Of a stretch of 64,000 nt of DNA, positions 47,497 through 55,473 are shown piece by piece (positions within the stretch are counted from its first letter, which is position 1; each line of letters starts with the position of its first letter). Made by a program: the position numbers and the translations under genes. This DNA is from Burkholderiales bacterium Ga0077544 (GTDB lineage Bacteria > Pseudomonadota > Gammaproteobacteria > Burkholderiales > Burkholderiaceae_D). The stretch covers positions 1-64,000 of the forward strand of contig LNEU01000019.1 in NCBI GenBank assembly GCA_001464355.1. Reading direction: 5' to 3'. Under the pieces are notes generated by a model, which worked only from the letters and a program-made list of their open reading frames with translations, was not told the origin of the DNA and did not search any database.

Positions 47497-48675
47497 TCAG
47501 TTTGGCAACAGTTTGGTTGCCAAACTGGCTGCCATCCATTCTTCATTGGTCGCTTCGACCGTTACCGCAATGCTGCTGTCGGGCGAAGAGATTAATGAGG
47601 CGTTGGCCACATTTTTCTGGGCATCCAAAGCCAGTCCCAGAAACTGCAAGCCGTTACATACGCGCGAGCGTATCTCAACATTGTTTTCGCCGATGCCGGC
47701 AGTGAACACCAGCATATCCAAACCACCAAGAACTGCAGTGAGTGCGCCAATTTCTCTCACAATACGGCGCACGTATAGTGCGAGTGCATCATGCGCACGT
47801 GGGTTGTTTTTTTCAATCGGCAGCAGTTGGCGTGGGTCGGATGACACACCGGAAATTCCCAGCAGGCCGCAATCATGGTAGAGCATGTGTCCCAGTTGTT
47901 GCGGCGTCAGCTGCTCAGTTTCCATCAGGTATAACAGCACTCCAGGATCCAGTGCGCCGCAGCGCGTACCCATCATCAGACCATCGAGTGCGGAAAATCC
48001 CATGGTCGTTGCCACGCTATGCAGGCCTTGCATGGCGCACAGACTTGCACCGCTGCCAAGGTGAGCGACGATGATTTTTTTGCGAGCTAGATCGCCGTAG
48101 CGTTCTGCCAGAACGATGGACATGTATTCGTATGACAAGCCATGAAAGCCATAACGCTGCAAGCCGCGCTCCCAGGCGGAGTAAGGTAGTGGCAGCATCT
48201 TTTCGACGCGTGGCAAATCACGATGAAACGCGGTATCGAAACAGGCAATTTGCACCAGCTCAGGTTGCCACTGCAACAGGCTTTCAATTGCTTCCAGTGC
48301 GAATGGCTGGTGCAAAGGAGCTAAGGGAATGTAGCTGCGCAAGTCCGACAAGACCTGATGGTCGACGCGCACCGGCGCGGAATATTTGCTGCCTCCGTGT
48401 ACTACACGATGTACGACAGCGACCAGCTGCTTGCTGCCAAGCTGCTTGAGGGTGCGTTGCCGGATGTGTTGCAGCGCCTCATGATAAGGCGTGTCTGTAC
48501 CGATGGGCAGGTTTTCCGGTGACGACTCAGAGGAGGAAAATATCGGTGTGGCGCTGGTAATGCCATCGACTTTGCCGCTCCATGCGGGACTGCGGCTGGA
48601 CAGGGAATTGGGGGCGAAGAGTGCAAACTTGATGCTCGAAGAACCGCAGTTCAGAACCAGAATGCGCTTACTCAT
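47497..48675 (-). CDS. ackA: acetate kinase
   Basis: The 392-residue protein of the ASKHA family interconverts acetyl phosphate plus ADP and acetate plus ATP. Signatures are LVLNCGSSSIKFALF at the start, VVHRVVHGG, AHLGSGASL and VFTAGIGENN. The ATG at 48675 overlaps the stop of the preceding pta gene (ATGA), so the two are coupled. The order pta-ackA with a maoC-pta fusion, next to PHB genes, is a feature of low-oxygen loci in beta- and alphaproteobacteria. Confidence 0.95.
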   Translation of the reverse strand: MSKRILVLNCGSSSIKFALFAPNSLSSRSPAWSGKVDGITSATPIFSSSESSPENLPIGTDTPYHEALQHIRQRTLKQLGSKQLVAVVHRVVHGGSKYSAPVRVDHQVLSDLRSYIPLAPLHQPFALEAIESLLQWQPELVQIACFDTAFHRDLPRVEKMLPLPYSAWERGLQRYGFHGLSYEYMSIVLAERYGDLARKKIIVAHLGSGASLCAMQGLHSVATTMGFSALDGLMMGTRCGALDPGVLLYLMETEQLTPQQLGHMLYHDCGLLGISGVSSDPRQLLPIEKNNPRAHDALALYVRRIVREIGALTAVLGGLDMLVFTAGIGENNVEIRSRVCNGLQFLGLALDAQKNVANASLISSPDSSIAVTVEATNEEWMAASLATKLLPN

Positions 48676-50078
48676 GAGGTACCCTTTTTGGCCTGATGTG
48701 CCAATATCAGCGCAATCGCACAAGAAGCGATCCGTGACTCTCTCGAATCGGCCCGGCTAGTGAGGACAATCGGTACGCGCGCGCCCATGACAATGCCGGC
48801 GCTGGCCGCACCGCCCAGATATTCGAGCTGCTTGGCCAGCATGTTGCCACTTTCCAGATCAGGCACCATCAGGATATCGGCACGTCCGGCGACCTCAGAA
48901 GTAATACCCTTGATGCGTGCTGCAGCGATAGAGATAGCATTGTCGAATGCCAGTGGACCGTCCAGCAATGCCCCTTTGATTTGTCCTCGGTCTGCCATTT
49001 TGCATAGTGCTGCAGCATCAAGTGTTGCCGGCATACGCGGATTGACTGTTTCTACTGCCGCCAGTATGGCCACTCGCGGTTGTTCTACGCCGATTGCCTG
49101 GGCCAGGCTGATGGCATTGCGGATGATATCCGCCTTCTCATCCAGATTAGGCGCGATATTGATTGCTGCATCGGTAATGATAAAGGGGCGTGGATACGCA
49201 GGTGTTTGCATCAGGAAGCAATGGCTGAGGCGACGCTCGGTGCGTAGTTCAGGACAAGCCAGTATGGCTGACATCAGCTCGTCGGTATGCAGGCTGCCCT
49301 TGATGATGATGTCGACTTCACCCTTTGCCGCCAGTGTGACCGCGCGGGCCGCTGCTGCGTGGCTATGGGGAACATCCTCGATACGCAAAGTCGAAATGTC
49401 CAGACTGTTGCTGTCAGCGATGGCTTGTAATTTTGCCCTTGGTGCAACCAGGACGGGAATGATCAGGCCGGCTGCCTGCGCATCCAGCGCTGCCGAGAGA
49501 CTGAGCACATCGCAAGGATGGACGACTGCCGCCGTAATCGTTCCCATAGGCCGGACATATTCCAGCAACCGTAACAGACCATTATCGCTGGCCAGTAATC
49601 GTACTTCTGGCAGGGTGGTGCGCGGCAGTGAAATATGCTCTGTTGGCGCAATCACATCTGCCTCGCCTTCAAGCACGCTAATGCCATCCTGATTGATGCA
49701 GGAGCAGGCCATTGTCAGCCGTTTACTCGTTTCGTGGCGGGCAGTCACGCGCACACTGATTCTTAGGGTGTCACCTATGCGCGCAGGCGCTTTGAAATTC
49801 AATGTCTGCGCCAGATAGATCGTACCCGGTCCCGGCAAACGTGTACCCAGCACCGCTGATATCAGCGCACCGCCCAGCATGCCGTGTGCAATCACGCCTT
49901 GAAAACGAGTGGACGAAGCGAATTCCGGATCCAGATGCTGCGGATTGACGTCACCCGACAGTATCGCAAAAAGTTGAATATCTTCAGCTGTCAGCGTGCG
50001 CTCGGTAAAGGCTTCGTCGCCGATGGCGATTTCGTCGAACACCCGATTTTGAACAATGCGTAGATCGTCCGTACTCAT
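48672..50078 (-). CDS. pta: MaoC-Pta fusion: hydratase-like domain plus phosphate acetyltransferase
   Basis: The 468-residue fusion has an N-terminal MaoC-like hot-dog domain (about residues 10-140; GDVNPQHLDPEFASSTRFQG, IAHGMLGG) and a C-terminal phosphate acetyl/butyryl-transferase (about 155-468; LAAKGEVDIIIKGSLHTDEL, LNFSD-like ITDAAINIAPNLDEKADI, GALLDGPLAFDNA, MVPDLESGNMLAKQL, MGARVPIVLTSRADS). MaoC domains hydrate (R)-enoyl-CoA, so it may feed (R)-3-hydroxyacyl-CoA to PHB synthesis while the other part converts acetyl-CoA to acetyl phosphate. Start set at ATG 50078 after CTGGAGAAC. Coupled to ackA. Confidence 0.93.
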   Translation of the reverse strand: MSTDDLRIVQNRVFDEIAIGDEAFTERTLTAEDIQLFAILSGDVNPQHLDPEFASSTRFQGVIAHGMLGGALISAVLGTRLPGPGTIYLAQTLNFKAPARIGDTLRISVRVTARHETSKRLTMACSCINQDGISVLEGEADVIAPTEHISLPRTTLPEVRLLASDNGLLRLLEYVRPMGTITAAVVHPCDVLSLSAALDAQAAGLIIPVLVAPRAKLQAIADSNSLDISTLRIEDVPHSHAAAARAVTLAAKGEVDIIIKGSLHTDELMSAILACPELRTERRLSHCFLMQTPAYPRPFIITDAAINIAPNLDEKADIIRNAISLAQAIGVEQPRVAILAAVETVNPRMPATLDAAALCKMADRGQIKGALLDGPLAFDNAISIAAARIKGITSEVAGRADILMVPDLESGNMLAKQLEYLGGAASAGIVMGARVPIVLTSRADSRESRIASCAIALILAHQAKKGTS

Positions 50079-50514
50079 GCAGTTCTCCAGATAGAAAGCA
50101 ATACACATGCAGGATACGCACATGCAGATGCGGGTGGCGGGCGCACAAGCCCAGGCAAGCGCTGCAGCGGGGGATGAACTAGCAGGTATGCGTAGCAAGG
50201 CGTTGGTTGTTCAGGTGATGCGGGCGCTGAAAATGCCGGCGCCACATGCTGACCTGTCTGTTCATGCATGCTCTGTGAAGCAGCTTACGGGTAATCCATT
50301 TGTAGCATTTTGATTTCAATCAAATGCTCTGCAAGGCAAGGCAAGCATAGGCTATTTCAAGCCGAAATGCGACCAGAGCCAGGATACAGCTGACTCAGTA
50401 ACAGCCAGGACGAGAGTATCAGTAAAAATAGTGGCATTCAGCCCGAAAGCATTTGAAAAATGCGATGTCGGTAATCAGACTGCCGGCAGAGAAGATGGCG
50501 ATTCTTTTGTTGCA
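50079..50514. other. intergenic region between pta and phaC with an FNR box
   Basis: No gene is convincing in this 436-base stretch. It contains the FNR box at 50310-50323, which points to a leader of about 200 bases before pta. The phaC gene ends at its right side without an obvious intrinsic terminator. Confidence 0.5.
50310..50323 (-). promoter_or_regulatory. perfect FNR box upstream of pta-ackA
   Basis: TTGAT-TTCA-ATCAA equals the FNR/ANR consensus. On the minus strand a -10-like TAAGCT stands 22 bases beyond it, giving a start near 50277. The pta start codon is then about 200 bases downstream, so the transcript would have a long leader. No plus-strand gene follows, so the minus direction is favoured. 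Confidence 0.75.
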
Positions 50515-52311
50515 TCAAGGCTGCATCACATATTTCCCCGGCGCCGAAATTTTATGTGCCGGCATCAGGGGCGGTGGCACACGTTTTCCGGATTTGTTGC
50601 GGAGCCAGGATTCCCATGCGATCCACCACGACCCTTCATGGTGTTCAGCTGTGGCTTGCCATGTGTCGGCATCCATCGCCAATTCTTTGTCGGCATGGGT
50701 CGAGATCTGATAGCTGCGATAAGGATGGCCTGGCGGCGATACCACGCCGGCATTGTGGCCGCCGGAAGTGAGCACGAATGTGACTTCGGTATCTGACATT
50801 CGATGAATCTTGAATACCGAGCGCCATGGCGCAACGTGATCGGTTAGCGTGCCAACCACGAAGATGGGGATACTGATATCCACCAGATGAATCGACTTGC
50901 CATCCGTAACATATCTGCCTTCGGCGAGATCGTTGTGCAGGAATAGGTGACGCAGATATTCCGAATGCATCCGATACGGCATGCGCGTTGCGTCGTCATT
51001 CCAGACCATGAGATCGGATTTCTTCTCGCGCAGGCCGAGCAGATACTGGTTGAGTCTGCGCGACCAGATCAAGTCATTGGAGCGCAAGAGTTGGAACGCA
51101 CCTGCCATTTGTTTGGTATCGAGATACCCCTGTTCCCACATAATCGCTTCTAAAAAACTGACCTGACTTTCATCAATGAAGAGAGATAGTTCTCCAGGCT
51201 CTTCAAAATCCACCTGGGATGCAAACAGGCTGATGCTGGCAATGCGTTGGTCGCCGTCGCGAGCCATGCTGGCCGCAACAATCGACAGCAAGGTGCCACC
51301 CAGGCAATATCCTGCAGCGTTGATTTGTCGAGCATGCGTCAGTTCGGTAATGGCGTCGATCGCGGCCATCACGCCCAGTTTGCGATAATCCTCCATCGAC
51401 AAATCCCTATCCTCGGCCAATGGATTTTTCCACGAAATCATGAATACGGTGTAGCCCTTGCTCACCATATATTTGACCAGCGAATTTTGTGGCGACAGAT
51501 CGAGTATGTAGTACTTCATTATCCAGGCCGGCACGAAAAGCAAAGGTAGTGCGTGCACCGTCTTGCTCGTTGGTGTGTACTGAATCAGCTCGATCAGATG
51601 ATTGTGAAAGACAACTTTGCCAGGTGAGATCGCAATATCTCTGCCGACTTTGAATGTATCGTCAAATTCATTCGTGTCGTTGGTAATGCTCCGTCGCCAA
51701 TCCGCAGTAGCGTTGAGCCAGCCCTGTACAAAGTTGTTGCCCCATGACTGGATGGCAGCTTGCTGTATGACCGGGTTGGTCAGCGGAAAATTTGAAGGTG
51801 CCAGCGTGTCCAGCAACTGGCGTACTGTAAATGTCACGACTTCTTCATGATGCTTGGACACACCCCTGACGCCGGTGGTTGCGCGATGCCACCATTGTTG
51901 TTGCAGCAAGAACCCCTGTGAGATGGCATTAAACGGCCACGTTTGCCATGCCGGATCCCTGAAGCGTTGATCCTGCGATAAAGGCGCGATGCAGAATGGT
52001 TGCGACTGGCCTTCAGTGCTGATGCAATGGCGATTGTAGAGATGCCAGCGCCAGCTGTTTTGCCATGCTCTGTCCAGCAAGACAACGCGCTTGGATGGCG
52101 ACAATGATAGATGGATCTGCCAGTCGGCAAAGGCATTGAACATGGCCGCCGGCGAAATGTTGTGAGTCAGGCGTCCTAGCAATGCGTTACTCATCAAATC
52201 CAAAGGTGCTGATTCGTTTGCGCTTTCAGGATATTGATAAGTCAATGGCGTTAGCCACGCACTCGCCATGCGTTCTAAAGTGAGATTGCTGGATGGATTC
52301 TTCTCAAACAT
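50515..52311 (-). CDS. phaC: class I poly(3-hydroxyalkanoate) synthase
   Basis: The 598-residue synthase polymerises 3-hydroxyacyl-CoA into PHA granules. It has the N-terminal PhaC domain, the lipase-like box GYCLGG with the catalytic cysteine, Asp in VVGTLTDHVAPW, and His in TSGGHNAGVVSPPG. I place the start at ATG 52311 (MFEKNPSSN) instead of 52362, because an FNR box ends only a few bases from the earlier ATG and GAAGG precedes the later one. The gene is divergent from usp and convergent with nothing. It belongs to the same low-oxygen module as phaB and phaP. Confidence 0.93.
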   Translation of the reverse strand: MFEKNPSSNLTLERMASAWLTPLTYQYPESANESAPLDLMSNALLGRLTHNISPAAMFNAFADWQIHLSLSPSKRVVLLDRAWQNSWRWHLYNRHCISTEGQSQPFCIAPLSQDQRFRDPAWQTWPFNAISQGFLLQQQWWHRATTGVRGVSKHHEEVVTFTVRQLLDTLAPSNFPLTNPVIQQAAIQSWGNNFVQGWLNATADWRRSITNDTNEFDDTFKVGRDIAISPGKVVFHNHLIELIQYTPTSKTVHALPLLFVPAWIMKYYILDLSPQNSLVKYMVSKGYTVFMISWKNPLAEDRDLSMEDYRKLGVMAAIDAITELTHARQINAAGYCLGGTLLSIVAASMARDGDQRIASISLFASQVDFEEPGELSLFIDESQVSFLEAIMWEQGYLDTKQMAGAFQLLRSNDLIWSRRLNQYLLGLREKKSDLMVWNDDATRMPYRMHSEYLRHLFLHNDLAEGRYVTDGKSIHLVDISIPIFVVGTLTDHVAPWRSVFKIHRMSDTEVTFVLTSGGHNAGVVSPPGHPYRSYQISTHADKELAMDADTWQATAEHHEGSWWIAWESWLRNKSGKRVPPPLMPAHKISAPGKYVMQP

Positions 52312-52366
52312 TGCAGGCCTTCGGAGGAGCAATGGCGCTAGCCTAGCAACGCATACCGTCACTCAC

Positions 52367-52380
52367 TTGATGCAGATCAA
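52367..52380 (-). promoter_or_regulatory. perfect FNR box before phaC
   Basis: TTGAT-GCAG-ATCAA equals the consensus. On the minus strand a -10-like TAGGCT follows 21 bases after the box, and the chosen phaC ATG stands 56 bases from it. This supports the shorter phaC start. Confidence 0.85.
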
Positions 52381-52722
52381 GGCGGCACGTTTCAATGCGC
52401 TCATTTGTGCCGGATGCTTTGTTGATAAAGGCTTGCGCTGTAGCTGCTGGCAAAGAATACAGTGCACCATACAATCACTATTCAATGCGGCAAGGAATCG
52501 TGCGACGTTTTGAATAGCGCTCTTATATGTGAGCAATAAACTGGGTCGGGCGCAGCCTTCAAATGTTGATATTGACTGTAGATGCGGCCAATGTATGGCA
52601 GCTACGCAGGCCGTTTAAAGAGCGTGCCGTGATCGCGATTGCAGGGAACGGCAGATGGTTCTTCAAGTGTATTTTTATATTGGCGGGCCGACTTGCTGAT
52701 TTAATTTTTGATTAAACGACTA

Positions 52723-52736
52723 TTGATCCATGTCAA
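52723..52736 (+). promoter_or_regulatory. near-perfect FNR box before the usp gene
   Basis: TTGAT-CCAT-GTCAA differs from the consensus in one base. A -10-like TAGGAT begins 21 bases after it, the same geometry as at phaB. The usp ATG lies 61 bases after the box. Confidence 0.8.
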
Positions 52737-52796
52737 ATTGTGCATCCAGCTTGCGCATAGGATGATTTCAACAAATTTTCTTTACAGGGAGACAGC

Positions 52797-53219
52797 ATGC
52801 TCAAGACCATATTAGTGGCGACAGATGGTTCCGATTTGTCGAGGAAGGCGATAACGGCAGCGATTGATTTTGCGGCATCTTATGGCAGCAAAATAGTGGG
52901 TTTGGCGGTTGCTGAAGTATTTCCTGAGTTGTTCCTGGATTACGACTTGCGGGCTATCGAAGAAGACATGCAACAACAGGCTGCATCGAACGCGAATTTT
53001 ATCGCCGACTGTGCAAAAAAAGCGGGCGTTGACTGCGAAGTACATACGGTCACTGGCGTCCGTCCCTATCAAGAAATCATTAAGGCTGCTGAGCAATTCA
53101 ATTGCGACACCATTTTTATGGCGTCCCATGGAAAGAAGGGACTCGATAAAGTATTGCTGGGTAGCGAGACGCAAAAGGTGCTGTCGCACAGCACGATTCC
53201 AGTTCTCGTTTTCAGGTAA
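52797..53219 (+). CDS. universal stress protein UspA-type
   Basis: The 140-residue Rossmann-like protein starts TILVATDGSDLSRKA and ends with the ATP-binding pattern ASHGKKGLDKVLLGSETQKV. The first glycine of the G-x2-G-x9-G(S) motif is Ala. The ribosome binding site is AGGGAGA. It lies behind an FNR box and is followed by a triple-BON gene 63 bases on, probably in one transcript. Stress proteins of this kind are typical of low-oxygen regulons. Confidence 0.9.
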   Translation: MLKTILVATDGSDLSRKAITAAIDFAASYGSKIVGLAVAEVFPELFLDYDLRAIEEDMQQQAASNANFIADCAKKAGVDCEVHTVTGVRPYQEIIKAAEQFNCDTIFMASHGKKGLDKVLLGSETQKVLSHSTIPVLVFR

Positions 53220-53282
53220 GACGCGAGACTTGATCGCAGTTCGATAAATATTTCGATAGACATTCACGTTGGAGAGGTGACT

Positions 53283-53933
53283 ATGAAAACCGATCGCCAG
53301 TTGAAGCAAGATGTTATTGATGAGTTGGAATGGGAATCTGCAATTGACGAGACCGGCATAGGTGTCGAAGTGCATAACGGCATTGTGACTTTAACGGGGA
53401 CGCTTAACAGCTATGCAGAAAAATATGCTGCCGAGAAGGCAGTGCAGCGTGTTGCTGATGTCAAAGGGCTTGCGGTTGAAATCGATATAGCCTTGCCCGG
53501 CTGGGGACAGCGTACTGATGCGGATATCGCCAGAACCGCAGCGCAAGCATTGGAGTGGAATGCGTTGGTGCCTCAAGACTGCATCAAGATAGTCGTCGAG
53601 GATGGATGGATTACGCTTACTGGAAATGTGGATTATCAGTATCAACGCATGGCTGCTGAGAGAGCGCTGCAAACTTTGCTCGGTGTAGTCGGTATCAGCA
53701 ATCAGATTGCCGTGACGCCGTCTGTTACGCAGCGTGATGTTAAAAGTCATATCGAAGCTGCTTTGCAGCGTCGCGCCCATATGGAAACAAAAGGGATTGA
53801 GGTTGTCGTCAATGGTGATCAGATCACGTTGAGCGGCGCTGTATCGTCCTTCGCAGAACGTCGTGCAGCATTAAGCGCTGCGGCACAGACGCGTGGTGTG
53901 GCGAGGGTAGTTGACAAGCTGTTTGTCGCCTGA
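53283..53933 (+). CDS. triple-BON domain protein (OsmY-like)
   Basis: The 216-residue protein is three BON domains in series (about residues 3-70, 72-138 and 146-214). Each has the IEV-x(4)-G-x-[IV]-TL-x-G pattern (GVEVHNGIVTLTGTLNSY, KIVVEDGWITLTGNVDY, IEVVVNGDQITLSGAVSSF). No signal peptide is visible, so it may be cytoplasmic, unlike periplasmic OsmY. The ATG at 53283 follows GGAGAGG; a GTG two codons earlier is an alternative. BON proteins bind phospholipids and are stress-induced. Partner of the usp gene. Confidence 0.88.
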   Translation: MKTDRQLKQDVIDELEWESAIDETGIGVEVHNGIVTLTGTLNSYAEKYAAEKAVQRVADVKGLAVEIDIALPGWGQRTDADIARTAAQALEWNALVPQDCIKIVVEDGWITLTGNVDYQYQRMAAERALQTLLGVVGISNQIAVTPSVTQRDVKSHIEAALQRRAHMETKGIEVVVNGDQITLSGAVSSFAERRAALSAAAQTRGVARVVDKLFVA

Positions 53934-54063
53934 GCCTTGCTCGGGTGCTTGCATTAAGCGCCGCTGATTCAGGATTGTTACTAGGGTAGGTATTCTGCAC
54001 GCACTAGACACAGCATACATATTCGTTGCAGTGACAAGACAAAGATAAATATTAGACGGCAGC

Positions 54064-54122
54064 CGTCCGCTAACAATATTTTAATGGCGGGACTGCAGCG
54101 GGTTCCGCTACCTCAGCGGACG
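54064..54122. repeat. nested inverted repeats between BON gene and fnr
   Basis: CGTCCGCT (54064-54071) pairs with AGCGGACG (54115-54122), and inside it AGCGG-GTT-CCGCT (54097-54109) forms a second hairpin. No T-run is present, but it lies at the meeting point of convergent genes and may help end both transcripts. Confidence 0.4.
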
Positions 54123-54129
54123 CATGTAA

Positions 54130-54978
54130 TTACTTTGCGGTCCAGAGACGCTGCAGATAGGTAAGCTGAGGGGATAAATAATTGTATTCGGTCACTACAG
54201 ATGGCAAATCCAAGCTGGCCTGCGAAGAATCGCTAATATCTATGCCCGCAGCCAGTTTGTTTAGTGCAGATAAATTAAATACCTCGACGTCACGCTGTCG
54301 TACCTCAATGAGTCCGTCTTTGCGCATTTTTGCAATCATGCGACTGACGCTTTCCATCGTCAGGCCAAGATAGTTTCCAATATCTTCCCGAGTCATGCGT
54401 AGCTGAAAGCGGGTTGGTGAATATCCTCGCAGTGCATAACGCCTCGACAGATTGATGAGGAAGGCCGCAAAACGCTGTTCCGCGTACATATTCCCGAGAA
54501 TCATGATTACATTCTGTTCGCCCATGATTTCCTCGCTCATTACACGATGAAAATGACGCATCAAGATCGGCATCTCTGTGAATAATGTTTCGAGTTGTGT
54601 GTAAGGGATCATGCATACTTCGCTGTCGTCCAGTGCGACTGCGTCACATTGATGGAGGGCGCTACTAATCGCATCCATACCCAAGAGATCTCCACTCATC
54701 TGGAAGCCATTGATTTGCCGGTCGCCGGCCAGATTTTCCTGATAGGTTTTGAAATGGCCGACACGCACAGCGTAGAGCGATGTGAACTGATCACCTATGC
54801 GATAGAGATAACTATCCCTCGCAATTTTTTTGCGTACGATAATCTGGTCCAGGAGTCGCGTTTCATGTTCATTGAGTCCGGTCGGCAGGCATATCTGGCG
54901 CATGCTGCATCCTAAACAGCTACGAGATGCAGATTTTTCAGCACTAGAAGACGAATGCGGTTGCAAGGACTTTGCCAT
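54130..54978 (-). CDS. fnr: FNR/ANR family oxygen-sensing transcription regulator
   Basis: The 282-residue regulator has a cyclic-nucleotide-type effector domain and a Crp-type helix-turn-helix. The cluster cysteines are Cys21, Cys24, Cys30 (CLGCSMRQIC) and Cys122 (EVCMIPY), the same spacing as E. coli FNR. The recognition helix TREDIGNYLGLTMESVSRMIAK keeps the E-x2-SR that reads TTGAT. The start is ATG 54978 because GGAGG precedes it; the frame is open four codons earlier. It is the likely binder of the four FNR boxes at 45-53 kb. Confidence 0.95.
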   Translation of the reverse strand: MAKSLQPHSSSSAEKSASRSCLGCSMRQICLPTGLNEHETRLLDQIIVRKKIARDSYLYRIGDQFTSLYAVRVGHFKTYQENLAGDRQINGFQMSGDLLGMDAISSALHQCDAVALDDSEVCMIPYTQLETLFTEMPILMRHFHRVMSEEIMGEQNVIMILGNMYAEQRFAAFLINLSRRYALRGYSPTRFQLRMTREDIGNYLGLTMESVSRMIAKMRKDGLIEVRQRDVEVFNLSALNKLAAGIDISDSSQASLDLPSVVTEYNYLSPQLTYLQRLWTAK

Positions 54979-55473
54979 GACGCCCTCCATATGAATGAAA
55001 CCTGTACAAATCTCAAATTCATGTCAACGTGTGTGTAACTTAATGTAACTTAGCCAAGTTCAGTATGTCCCCACTACTCATTATTTTACTGTTCTAGATC
55101 AAATAAACAGTAATAAAAAAACAACAAAAATACAACGAAATATTGCTGCAGGATAATGTTCGGGGTGACGATAGTCGTGAATCCGCTGGGTAATTAGCAA
55201 TGCTGGAAATGCGTTCCCGCCGAGCTCGTTGATTGATAAAAAATCACCGCGCACGGAGTCGCTGCTTGAGGGGTGTGGGCTCGGGAAAATTGATCTTCGG
55301 AAGTGCAGGGCAAACAGTGTTGCACGTTGCAACTGAGTATTCGCATTAAATTCGCCACTCATTCGCACATCAAAGTAAGCACCGACTGTCATTCTTGGAC
55401 TCAAGCGATGATAGCTGTCATTCCTTTATCGTCGACATGCAGACATTCGTTATCACTGAGGCAAATTTTTCTA
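54979..55473. other. upstream region of fnr, no gene seen
   Basis: Only one small element stands out: TGTAACTTA occurs twice in tandem with ten-base period (55034-55042 and 55044-55052). A half FNR site (GATCAA) lies at about 55097. No open frame with a ribosome binding site was found. Confidence 0.4.

Larger units (their letters stand above)
52312..52796. other. divergent phaC/usp control region with two FNR boxes
   Basis: About 485 bases without a gene separate phaC and the stress-protein gene. Each side carries its own FNR box (52367-52380 and 52723-52736). The central 340 bases show no other certain element. Confidence 0.6.

Noticed and set aside
50107-50313. Small plus-strand frame between pta and phaC
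   Set aside because: It overlaps the probable pta leader and has composition typical of an antisense shadow.
52566-52579. TTGATATTGACTGT as a third FNR box between phaC and usp
   Set aside because: Only the first half-site fits; the second half is poor.
55099-55404. 101-codon minus-strand frame upstream of fnr
   Set aside because: No ribosome binding site and no recognisable features; probably chance.
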